Below are positions 1-5,749 of a DNA stretch of 8,611 nt, piece after piece. Position numbers and translations under genes: made by a program. The notes under the pieces are model-generated. The model had not been told where the DNA came from, made no database searches, and saw only the letters and a program-made list of their open reading frames with translations. The stretch covers positions 1-8,611 of the forward strand of contig MVQQ01000155.1 of NCBI GenBank assembly GCA_002067555.1. Direction: 5' to 3'. The first letter of the stretch is position 1; every line of letters starts with the position of its first letter. Origin of the DNA: Syntrophorhabdus sp. PtaB.Bin184. Its GTDB lineage: Bacteria; Desulfobacterota; Syntrophorhabdia; Syntrophorhabdales; Syntrophorhabdaceae.

Positions 1-1138
1 CGAACGTGCTCGCGAGCAGGGTGAGCACGCCCAGGACCGTGATCCCCAGCCTGAAGCTGTAGAGGTCCCCCGAAATCCCGAGCAGCCAGGGCATGACACC
101 GCCCCCCACGAAGAAACTGGAAGAAAGGATGATCCCCGTCGCGAGGCCCCGCATCTCCCTCGAGAACGTTCTTGCGATGGCCACAAGCCCCACCGGGAAG
201 AAACCCGTCACGAAGAAGGCCTGGAAGAAGAGAAGGACGCCCGTGTGCCTCACGGGGGAAAGCCCGAGGAGAACGGTGAAGACCGAAGTGACGGCGAGGA
301 GAAAGAACATGATCTTCCTCAGGCTGAACCGGTCGACGATGAAACCGCAGGCCACCGCCACGCCGATGGAAACGAGCCGCGATATGGCAAGGATGGTGTT
401 GGCGTAGTCGATGGTCAACCCCAGCTCCTTTGTCAGGTACAGCGGAGTGATCGAGTAGATGCCGAGATTTGACCCCGCCCCGAAGATCCAGATCAAGGTC
501 ATGAACCAGAGGGAGCGTATCTTGACGATCTCCCTGAACAGGGCCCGCGCGGGATCGTGTATCTTCACCTCGGTGCCGGCGAGACTGAAGACGCCGAGGA
601 AGGCGATGAAGGCGCACCCGTAGACGACGAATATCCCCCGCCAGGGAAAGAAGTGGAGGAGAAAGAGGACGACGAGCGGTGTCGCGAAGATGGCGAGAGA
701 GGCCCCCGTGTCATGGATGGCGATCGCCTTGCCCCAGTTCTTCTCGGTGTAGTACTCGGTGATGAGAGGTATGGCGGAAGGTATGTACATCCCGTGGGCG
801 AATCCGAGGAAGAAGGCGGCGAAATAGAGAAGATAGAACCTGTGAACGGCGGGGATGAGAAAGGCCAGGCACGCGAGCAGGCCGAGAGAGAACATGATGG
901 TTCTCTTGTATCCCACCCTGCCGGAGAGCAGCCCGGAGAGGATGACCGAAAGCCCGTATCCCGCGGAAAGGAACGTGAAGATGGCGCTCGCCTTCGCGTG
1001 GTTGACGGCGAACTCGTCCTCCACGAGGGGGAGGATCGGGGAGAAGACGATGCGGATGGAAAAGCTGACGAACCAGACAAAAAGCAGAAAAAAGAGAAAG
1101 GCGAGGGCTTTGCCCCGAAATTCCTCGAACCGTGCCAT
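1..1138 (-). CDS. MFS transporter, C-terminus cut by window edge
   Basis: This is a 12-helix-type major facilitator carrier of the inner membrane; 379 residues are visible and the last part lies outside the window. Hydrophobic helices begin at about residue 11 (FLFFLLFVWFVSF) and recur about every 25-30 residues. Roughly six precede a hydrophilic loop at about 188-207, and a second set follows. A motif-A-like loop, GRVGYKR, lies at 73-79 and its second-half counterpart, GFIVDRFSLRK, at 265-275, as expected for the duplicated MFS fold. The start is the ATG at 1138. A TGA lies immediately upstream in the same frame, so no longer start is possible. I see no good Shine-Dalgarno. The gene is divergent from the sensor gene at 1210/1240. 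The substrate cannot be read from the sequence; organic acid or other small-anion uptake or drug export are all possible. The family call is firm and the function open. Confidence 0.93.
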   Translation of the reverse strand, partial: MARFEEFRGKALAFLFFLLFVWFVSFSIRIVFSPILPLVEDEFAVNHAKASAIFTFLSAGYGLSVILSGLLSGRVGYKRTIMFSLGLLACLAFLIPAVHRFYLLYFAAFFLGFAHGMYIPSAIPLITEYYTEKNWGKAIAIHDTGASLAIFATPLVVLFLLHFFPWRGIFVVYGCAFIAFLGVFSLAGTEVKIHDPARALFREIVKIRSLWFMTLIWIFGAGSNLGIYSITPLYLTKELGLTIDYANTILAISRLVSIGVAVACGFIVDRFSLRKIMFFLLAVTSVFTVLLGLSPVRHTGVLLFFQAFFVTGFFPVGLVAIARTFSREMRGLATGIILSSSFFVGGGVMPWLLGISGDLYSFRLGITVLGVLTLLASTF

Positions 1139-1158
1139 TCATTCAATGTAACCCAATC

Positions 1159-1196
1159 GAATACCGTTTCACCAGAAGTTTTGACAGGGAATACCG
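1159..1196. repeat. Direct repeat GAATACCG x2 in divergent intergenic region
   Basis: GAATACCG occurs at 1159-1166 and again at 1189-1196, exactly 30 bp apart (about three helical turns). Both copies lie in the short gap between the divergent MFS and sensor genes. The arrangement would suit a dimeric regulator bound on one face of the DNA, but two 8-bp matches in a 70-bp gap could also be chance. No regulator is identified. Confidence 0.35.
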
Positions 1197-1239
1197 CTGT
1201 TCTTGACGGATGGGGGGTTCGGGTATAGGCTTCTCTGTA

Positions 1240-2409
1240 ATGGATCTCAAGAGGCTCCTTGAAACGCACAGGGATGAGATCATGGGGGAATGGGTGAGGC
1301 GCATTCTCACCGAGGTGAGCGAGCGCTATTCCCGCCGCCCCGCGGAAGAGGTCAGGGGAACGATATCAGAGGCGACGGAGGCCTATTTCGCGGCACTCAC
1401 GGAAGACGACTTCTTGAAGATGGACAGGTTCATCTCGAAGATCACCGCCATGCGCCTCGATGTCGGCTTTACCCTCTCGGAGGTCCAGGGGGCTTTCGAG
1501 CTCTACAGGACGGTCCTCGTGCCCATCCTCCTTGCGGAACTCGACGTGTCCCTGCTGCCCGACGCGCTTGACAGGTTGAACCGTTGCCTTTCCCACACAA
1601 TCCGCAGATTCAGCGATCATTTTCAGGCCCAGCACGAACAATCGATACGGGAGCACGCCGAGGACCTGGAGCGGATGGTGAGGGACAGGACACGAGAACT
1701 CAAGGAGTCGGAGGCGAAATATCGCATGCTCGTGGAGGAGATCAACGACGGGTACTTCGTCAGCAGAGAGGGGAGGTTGATATTCGCAAACAGGGCGTTC
1801 TGCGAAATGCACGGCTATTCCGTCGATGAGGTGATCGGCAGGCACTACATGGATTTTGTCGCCCCCGAGTCCCGGGACCGACTGACGAAGATCCACGAAG
1901 AGCGGGCATCGACGGGGGGAGCCCCCGACCAGTACGTGTACCTGAGGCTCCACAGGGACGGCAGGAAGCTTTACTCGGAGAACAAGGTGAAGGTCATCAC
2001 CTACGAAGGGGAAACGGTGACCGCGGGAATCTGCCGGGACGTTACGGAGAGAGTGGAACTGGAAAAGCAGACCTTCAGGCTCGTGGAGCTCGAGAACGAG
2101 AGAAAGACCATCGCCCTGTCGACGCTGCGTCAGCTCATGGTCACATTGTCACACTATCTCCTCAACGCCAACGCCATAATCGGGGGCATGGCGAGGCGGT
2201 GCAACCGGGCCGCGTCCGACGAGGAAAGGCAGGTTTCCCTCGATGCGATACGGGAACAGACGGGAAGGACGGAAGGGGTCATAGCGGCCCTGAAGAGAAT
2301 GGCTGAGATCAGGACCACTGAGTACACCCCCGAGAGCCACACCCTCATGATAGACCTTACCCGGGAGATAGAGGAGACGCTGGCAAAGACGGAACAGGAT
2401 GAGACATAG
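1240..2409 (+). CDS. RsbRD N-terminal/PAS sensor with histidine-kinase-like dimerisation helix, no ATPase domain
   Basis: This is a soluble signalling protein with no signal peptide or membrane segment. I chose the ATG at 1240 (389 residues), because the sequence MDLKRLLETHRDEIMGEW matches where RsbRD-type domains normally begin. An in-frame ATG at 1210 would add ten residues, MGGSGIGFSV, that do not look like domain; neither start has a strong Shine-Dalgarno. Numbered from 1240, the order is: helical RsbRD-like domain at about 1-135; charged coiled coil at about 135-160; PAS domain at about 160-272 (sensing core DGYFVSREGRLIFANRAF, ending ICRDVTERVELE); then a helix with LSHYLLNANAIIGG at about 303-316. 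Its His (about 305) sits where a kinase phospho-acceptor would be. The protein ends about 85 residues later with no N, G1 or G2 boxes, so it cannot phosphorylate itself in the usual way. It may be a phosphorelay acceptor, a partner of a separate kinase, or a degenerate kinase. The ligand is unknown. Confidence 0.88.
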   Translation: MDLKRLLETHRDEIMGEWVRRILTEVSERYSRRPAEEVRGTISEATEAYFAALTEDDFLKMDRFISKITAMRLDVGFTLSEVQGAFELYRTVLVPILLAELDVSLLPDALDRLNRCLSHTIRRFSDHFQAQHEQSIREHAEDLERMVRDRTRELKESEAKYRMLVEEINDGYFVSREGRLIFANRAFCEMHGYSVDEVIGRHYMDFVAPESRDRLTKIHEERASTGGAPDQYVYLRLHRDGRKLYSENKVKVITYEGETVTAGICRDVTERVELEKQTFRLVELENERKTIALSTLRQLMVTLSHYLLNANAIIGGMARRCNRAASDEERQVSLDAIREQTGRTEGVIAALKRMAEIRTTEYTPESHTLMIDLTREIEETLAKTEQDET

Positions 2410-2415
2410 CGCCGA

Positions 2416-2790
2416 CTATCTCTCGCAGATGTACCCCTGCCGGTACCAGGAAAGCTCTCCCCACTCACTGATCACGGGGCCCTCGGAATAGCTCACCATT
2501 CGGGGGACATAGCCGGCGGGGCAGCTGCATGTCCCCGTCTGCATGTTGGGCATCTGGCAGTGCCAGCTTCTGTTCTCATACTTCTGCAAGAAGGACCCAC
2601 CCACCGCCCGGCCAGGTAAGGTCTGCCCGGTGTATGCGGAGATGTCTCCGTTCACCTGCGCGGAGTCCCCGGAAAGGGGTTCTCCCGCGCTGAGACAAGA
2701 CAGCGGTACCGCTATCAGGAGGAGGAATGTGAGCAACGGTGTTAGTCTGCACACCCCCCCGTTTTGTAACGACCTCCGATCCCTTTGCAT
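2416..2790 (-). CDS. Small exported cysteine-containing protein, unknown family
   Basis: This 124-residue protein has a charged N-terminus (MQRDRRSLQN), a hydrophobic stretch at about 17-31 and a likely signal peptidase I site after LSA (residue 35). Cys32 is in the sequence VPLSC, a poor lipobox with Pro at -3, so lipoprotein processing is less likely but not excluded. The predicted mature protein of about 89 residues has four Cys, at 78, 88, 90 and 122, enough for two disulfides in the periplasm or outside the cell. The C-SCPAGY segment resembles the CxCPxGY patterns seen in some exported and pilin-tip domains; that is a resemblance only. The start is the ATG at 2790, behind the very strong AGGAGGAGG. 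A GTG at codon 13 would give a shorter signal peptide. The gene sits just downstream of the porin terminator, so it probably has its own promoter. The stop is 6 bases from the convergent sensor gene. I do not recognise the function. Confidence 0.75.
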   Translation of the reverse strand: MQRDRRSLQNGGVCRLTPLLTFLLLIAVPLSCLSAGEPLSGDSAQVNGDISAYTGQTLPGRAVGGSFLQKYENRSWHCQMPNMQTGTCSCPAGYVPRMVSYSEGPVISEWGELSWYRQGYICER

Positions 2791-2791
2791 G

Positions 2792-2800
2792 CCTCCTCCT
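2792..2800 (-). promoter_or_regulatory. Extended Shine-Dalgarno for the small exported protein
   Basis: On the minus strand AGGAGGAGG ends one base before the ATG at 2790. The AGGAGG register at 2795-2800 leaves a 4-base spacer and fixes this ATG as the likely start. It suggests strong translation. Confidence 0.75.
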
Positions 2801-2883
2801 TTTTTAGCGTTTACAATGCTGTGATCCGAGAAAAGATATTACTTTTGGGAAGGAGAAAAAGCCCCGCCTGAAGAGATTTGCGT

Positions 2884-2905
2884 AAAAAAGGGGCCTTGCG
2901 GCCCC
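2884..2905 (-). terminator. Intrinsic terminator of the porin gene
   Basis: Read on the minus strand, a perfect 6-bp GC-only stem, GGGGCC/GGCCCC, closes a GCAA loop (GNRA type, very stable) and runs straight into six T. It lies 32 bases after the porin stop codon, so it ends the porin mRNA and separates it from the small exported-protein gene. Read on the plus strand it has no T-run, so it works one way only. Confidence 0.92.
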
Positions 2906-2937
2906 TCGTTCCCATGTTTGTTGGTAACGGACAGATC

Positions 2938-4245
2938 TCAGAAGAAATACCAGGCGCCAAACCTGTACATGTCGGCAACGCCCGTCCGGTCGGCATTGCC
3001 GGTACCGACGCTGGCGCCGGGGGTGCCGTACCCGTTGTAGCCCGAGAAGTTCCGGATCCACTGGATACCGAACCTGATGGCCTGATTGGCATCCCACAGG
3101 AGGTTCGCCGCGTAGGTCTGGGACATGTTGATCCTGTCGCGGGCCGTTGCGCTGAAGCTGCGTCCGTACCCGCTGTAGTTGAACTTCAGGTAGCCGTACA
3201 TGCCGTTGAGCGACAGGCTGTCGGCGATCCACCAGGATGCCTGGGTGAAAAGGCCGAAGGCCGTCGGGGCCGTTACATCACCGGTTGGTCTCTGGTAGCT
3301 TCCTTCGCTCAAGCCTGCCGTACCGAGCCAGTTGTTGCCGGCGATGTTCTGGCCGATGAAGAAATTGCCGTTGAGGAGGACGGCCATCGCCTTGTTGCCC
3401 TTTCTCTCGGGGACGATGGGTATCGAATACCTGAAGGCGGCCACCCAGGAATTTACCGTGTCATCCCTATAGTCGTTTCCGGCCGTGGTGAGATACGTCG
3501 CGCTCGTGCTGTTGTCCTTGCCATAGTACCCGCCCAGCGCGAGCTTCAGGTTGTTGGAGCCGATCTTGCCGCACCGGTCGGTTACGTAGGCGATCTCACC
3601 CTCGAACCCGGGCCAGCTGCTCCTCGCGAAGCCGTCGTTCGAGCCGCGGACGCCGTTGGCGTAGTAGTTGTTGGTGCCCGACCATTCCGTCGCGGAGACA
3701 AGGCCGAACATTGCATTGAATTCCTTCGTAAAGAAATACCTGAGGGTGGCCTGGGGCATCCTGATGCCCCTGAGGTACTCCGTCACGTCGCCGACGCCCA
3801 TCCACGCGCCGTAATAAGGCATGCCAAATTGTTGCCAGTTCTGCCCGATCATGATCTCGGCGGAGGGCCAGTTCAACTTCATGAAGGCGTGTCTCAGGTT
3901 GAAGCCGCCGTACTGGTTGCCCGTCGTCACGCCGCGGAAATCACCTTCGATGAAGGCGCTTGTCTTCGCGCCCCACAGATCGGGGCCCTTGACGAGAAAG
4001 TTGAAGCGGGTCTCACCGCCGGTCATGAAGGTGTTGCCGTACTCGTCGGCAAGGACCTTGCGGCTCGATGTGCTGCTCCTCGCCGCTGTGCTGGCGTCAG
4101 CATTGGCGTTCTGGGACGTCCAGCCCAGGTCGAACTTCACGAAACCGCCGAATGTGACATCGTACCTGCTGGAGACGCTGCCAGCGTTGCCGAGCGCCGG
4201 AAGAATAAGAGAAACTGCGAACAAGACCAGCAAACACTTCTTCAT
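2938..4245 (-). CDS. DcaP-like outer-membrane beta-barrel porin
   Basis: This 435-residue protein is a predicted outer-membrane channel for small, probably anionic or aromatic, solutes. The N-terminus MKKCLLVLFAVSLILPALGNA is a textbook Sec signal peptide, cleaved near residue 21. The mature protein begins with a strand (TFGGFVKFDLGW), then a Ser/Thr/Ala-rich loop at about 44-65. Next come alternating amphipathic strands, including ETRFNFLVKGP, AFIEGDFRG and FNLRHAFMKLNWPSAEIMIGQNW. This pattern (GFVKxD near the start, then EGDFxG, LRHAF, GQxW) is that of DcaP-type porins. The protein ends in Phe (AWYFF), the usual BAM-complex recognition signal. The ATG at 4245 has AAGGAGG five bases upstream. 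A single-gene transcript is likely: its own promoter near 4378-4407, a leader of about 125 bases and a terminator at 2884-2905. The substrate is not readable; the general porin call is sure, the subfamily probable. Confidence 0.92.
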   Translation of the reverse strand: MKKCLLVLFAVSLILPALGNAGSVSSRYDVTFGGFVKFDLGWTSQNANADASTAARSSTSSRKVLADEYGNTFMTGGETRFNFLVKGPDLWGAKTSAFIEGDFRGVTTGNQYGGFNLRHAFMKLNWPSAEIMIGQNWQQFGMPYYGAWMGVGDVTEYLRGIRMPQATLRYFFTKEFNAMFGLVSATEWSGTNNYYANGVRGSNDGFARSSWPGFEGEIAYVTDRCGKIGSNNLKLALGGYYGKDNSTSATYLTTAGNDYRDDTVNSWVAAFRYSIPIVPERKGNKAMAVLLNGNFFIGQNIAGNNWLGTAGLSEGSYQRPTGDVTAPTAFGLFTQASWWIADSLSLNGMYGYLKFNYSGYGRSFSATARDRINMSQTYAANLLWDANQAIRFGIQWIRNFSGYNGYGTPGASVGTGNADRTGVADMYRFGAWYFF

Positions 4246-4250
4246 TCCAT

Positions 4251-4257
4251 CCTCCTT
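4251..4257 (-). promoter_or_regulatory. Shine-Dalgarno of the porin gene
   Basis: AAGGAGG on the minus strand lies five bases before the ATG at 4245. It is a near-consensus site and fits a highly expressed outer-membrane protein. Confidence 0.85.
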
Positions 4258-4349
4258 CGAATGTCTTTATGATCCTGAGATCCCTGCTTACACCTTGCCG
4301 TGCGTTCGGGTTGTTCAGCCCCCACTTTGCACCCGCACCCATGGCTGGC

Positions 4350-4397
4350 GTTATATACGAACAGATACTACTCTGGTTATATATCACGCGATATAAC
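4350..4397. promoter_or_regulatory. Candidate operator: TATATAAC dyad plus third half-site at the porin promoter
   Basis: GTTATAT (4376-4382) and ATATAAC (4391-4397) form a 7-bp inverted repeat with an 8-base centre, lying over the porin -10 and spacer. A further GTTATATA at 4350-4357 repeats the first half-site in the same orientation 26 bp away, just downstream of the expected transcription start. A protein bound here would block RNA polymerase, so repression is the simplest reading. The regulator is unknown. Confidence 0.45.
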
Positions 4398-4407
4398 GGC
4401 GAGTCAA
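4378..4407 (-). promoter_or_regulatory. Sigma-70-like promoter for the porin
   Basis: On the minus strand TTGACT (4407-4402) and TATATA (4383-4378) are separated by 18 bases, close to the sigma-70 consensus. Transcription would start near 4371, giving a leader of about 125 bases before the porin ATG. A TATATAAC dyad overlaps the -10 and the spacer. Confidence 0.6.
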
Positions 4408-4423
4408 CATTCTAGTGCGGAGA

Positions 4424-4453
4424 ACCACCCTTTTTCCCCGGAGAAAGGGTGGT
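4424..4453. repeat. Long perfect hairpin between the small genes and the porin promoter
   Basis: ACCACCCTTT (4424-4433) and AAAGGGTGGT (4444-4453) are a perfect 10-bp inverted repeat around a 10-base loop. Additional inner T-G, T-A and C-G pairs extend the stem to about 13 bp. It starts about 28 bases after the stop of the 4481-4612 frame and ends before the porin -35. On neither strand is it followed by a T-run, so it is not a standard intrinsic terminator. It may be a 3' stabilising or Rho-boundary hairpin for the small-gene transcript. Confidence 0.6.
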
Positions 4454-4480
4454 CAGGATATTCTTTTGGGAAGATATGAC

Positions 4481-4612
4481 CTAGCCGGAGACCATGGAAC
4501 GGAGGTCTTGCTGATTGCGGTGCCCGAAGGCATAGAGGGCGGCCGCGAGGATCGTGTGCTTACCGGCCCTGCCCTGTGTCGGCATCTTGCCGCGCGACAT
4601 CCGTTTGTTCAT
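4481..4612 (-). CDS. Possible small ORF overlapping the zinc-ribbon gene, unknown
   Basis: A 43-residue frame begins MNKRMSRGKMPTQGRAGKH and continues TILAAALYAFGHRNQQDLR, ending SMVSG and TAG. It overlaps the last 53 bases of the zinc-ribbon frame in a different reading frame. Its codons and composition look protein-like: a basic N-terminus, then a short amphipathic AAALYAF helix. The zinc-ribbon tail across the overlap (DEQTDVARQDADTGQGR) looks less so. No Shine-Dalgarno precedes the ATG at 4612. It could be translated by coupling to the upstream gene, or be the displaced C-terminus of that gene after a frameshift (natural or a sequencing error). It could also be chance. I recognise no family. 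Confidence 0.4.
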   Translation of the reverse strand: MNKRMSRGKMPTQGRAGKHTILAAALYAFGHRNQQDLRSMVSG

Positions 4613-4730
4613 CGCACGGGGCTTCGTGACCGACGTAAACGATCTGATTACAGCATACAGCGATGTATCTGTTCCCGAAGGGGACGACCTTCACTTCCTT
4701 TCCGCAATGGGGACATTTCTTCTTGGCCAC
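4560..4730 (-). CDS. Small zinc-ribbon-like protein (GTG start)
   Basis: This 56-residue protein starts at a GTG and begins M(V)AKKKCPHCGKEVKVV. It has a CPHCG knuckle at residues 6-10, a vicinal Cys pair at 26-27 (IAVCCNQIVYVG) and one more Cys at 39. CPxCG plus a second Cys pair about 17 residues later is the pattern of short zinc ribbons, so it probably binds one zinc ion. Such proteins often contact nucleic acid or other proteins, but the partner here cannot be told. The start is supported by GGGAG at 4736-4740 with a 5-base spacer. The basic AKKK before the first Cys is typical of the class. The last 17 residues are polar and look unlike a folded domain; see the overlapping frame at 4481-4612. 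It lies upstream of and in the same direction as the porin, but the porin has its own promoter. Confidence 0.65.
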   Translation of the reverse strand: MAKKKCPHCGKEVKVVPFGNRYIAVCCNQIVYVGHEAPCDEQTDVARQDADTGQGR

Positions 4731-4885
4731 GCTCGCTCCCTCTTGATATCATTTGTGAGCCTGATGTCCTGCAGAACCAAAAATCAATTTACCACGGATC
4801 GATGGAGGATGCGCTGCCGTTTTAATGACGAGAAAATATGGGTGGTGTTACCATATTATGAGGGTTACCCCCGCCGGGACCCCAT

Positions 4886-4915
4886 TTGAAAAGACGCGTG
4901 CACCTGGTGTACATT
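4886..4915 (+). promoter_or_regulatory. Possible promoter of the TIGR02757-rimO-lysS operon
   Basis: TTGAAA (4886-4891) and TACATT (4910-4915) are 18 bases apart and resemble sigma-70 elements. Transcription would start near 4922 and leave a leader of about 45 bases. It is the best-placed pair in the 236-base gap between the divergent zinc-ribbon gene (start 4730) and the operon (start 4967), where I see no gene. Confidence 0.4.
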
Positions 4916-4927
4916 GTTCCCAAATCC

Positions 4928-4946
4928 GGCTCCTTATGACGGAGCC
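4928..4946 (+). repeat. Hairpin in the operon leader
   Basis: GGCTCC (4928-4933) pairs perfectly with GGAGCC (4941-4946) around a 7-base loop. It sits between the proposed start of transcription and the ATG at 4967. It has no T-run after it. The 3' arm contains GGAG, but that lies 20 bases from the start codon, too far to be the ribosome site. It could protect the 5' end of the mRNA or be chance. Confidence 0.4.
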
Positions 4947-4966
4947 ATCGCAGGCAGGCGATCCCG

Positions 4967-5749
4967 ATGGTCGATCTCGACAGGATCTATGAAAAGGAAG
5001 GACCGGCGATTATCCGCCGGGTGGACAGGGACCCGGTGTCTTTTGTCCATCGCTGGGGCCTTGACGCCGACAGGGAGATCGCTGGCCTCATCGCGGCGCA
5101 GTTCGCCTACGGGAGGATTGGGGTGTTCATGGATTTCCTCGAGAGACTCTTCGCTCTGATGAACGAAGGCCCCGACCGTTTTGTCCGGGATGGGGCATGG
5201 GAGGGGCTGAAGGGCCTGTACTACCGCTTCCAGAAGGAGGACGAAATCATCCTTTTCTTCAATGTTCTCCACCGAATCGTGCGTGATCACGGGTCGCTGG
5301 GCGCCATGTTCCGCTCTTTTTACGAGGGCGACACCCGGCGTGCGGTCTGGCGCATCCGCGATGCCTACCTTCCCGGTGACGACAGGCTTGCCTTCTTTTT
5401 TCCCAGGCCGTCGTCGACGGGGGCACAGAAGCGCTGGAACATGTTCTTCCGGTGGATGGTGCGAAAGGACGACATAGACATCGGCATCTGGGATTTCATC
5501 GATCCCGCGGATCTCACCATACCCCTCGATACGCACATTTACAAGGTGGGAAGATGCCTCGGCTGGACGAGGCGGAAGACGCCTTCATACCGGGCCGCCC
5601 GGGAGGTGACGGAAGCCTTGAAGCGCTATTGCCCCTCGGACCCCCTGAAATACGACTTCTTCCTTTGCCACGGCGTCGGTATCGGCGCAGGGTGCACGGG
5701 AAAGAGAAGCGACAGATGCAGGGAAAGGTGCGCTGTTCATGAAATTTAG
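4967..5749 (+). CDS. TIGR02757 (DUF2400) family protein
   Basis: This 260-residue protein is a conserved family without an established reaction. Hallmarks visible in order are DPVSFVHRW (about 22-30), EIAGLIAAQFAYGRIGVF (about 37-54), and QKRWNMFFRWMVRKDDIDIGIWDFIDPADLTIPLDTHIYKVGRCLGWTRRK (about 154-204, broken here only in description). The last includes the invariant RWMVR and IPLDTH. DPLKYDFFLCHGVG (about 224-237) follows, then a Cys-rich tail of spacing C-X8-C-X7-C-X3-C. The LDTH segment and the terminal Cys set recall helix-hairpin-helix DNA glycosylases with an iron-sulfur loop, a relation proposed for the family; function here is inference. The ATG at 4967 has only a weak GGCAGG site upstream. 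The 3' end overlaps rimO by 11 bases, so the two are translationally coupled. Confidence 0.93.
   Translation: MVDLDRIYEKEGPAIIRRVDRDPVSFVHRWGLDADREIAGLIAAQFAYGRIGVFMDFLERLFALMNEGPDRFVRDGAWEGLKGLYYRFQKEDEIILFFNVLHRIVRDHGSLGAMFRSFYEGDTRRAVWRIRDAYLPGDDRLAFFFPRPSSTGAQKRWNMFFRWMVRKDDIDIGIWDFIDPADLTIPLDTHIYKVGRCLGWTRRKTPSYRAAREVTEALKRYCPSDPLKYDFFLCHGVGIGAGCTGKRSDRCRERCAVHEI

Noticed and set aside
557..1228. Plus-strand frame of 223 codons opposite the MFS gene, and a 234-codon minus frame at 565-1269
   Set aside because: The first is a Glu/Asp/Gly-rich and the second a Ser/Pro/Arg-rich composition typical of shadow frames over membrane-protein codons. The true frame encodes helices and MFS motifs.
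1181..1229. TTGACA at 1181 and TATAGG at 1224 as a promoter for the sensor gene
   Set aside because: The 37-base spacing is far too long. The alternative TTGACG at 1203-1208 with TATAGG is 15 bases apart and would give an almost leaderless mRNA. This is too weak to annotate.
2878..4272. 464-codon open frame antisense to the porin, longer than the porin itself
   Set aside because: Its codons align exactly with those of the porin on the other strand. Avoidance of TTA, CTA and TCA codons in GC-rich genes leaves such frames open. The porin has the signal peptide, barrel pattern, ribosome site and terminator.
4097..4387. Minus-strand 96-codon frame across the porin leader and start
   Set aside because: It begins within the porin promoter, upstream of the expected transcript start, and overlaps the porin coding region out of frame. 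It has no Shine-Dalgarno.
4415..4889. Plus-strand frames of 136 and 111 codons in the gap upstream of the TIGR02757 gene
   Set aside because: They run antisense to the zinc-ribbon frame, lack ribosome sites and have no coherent composition.
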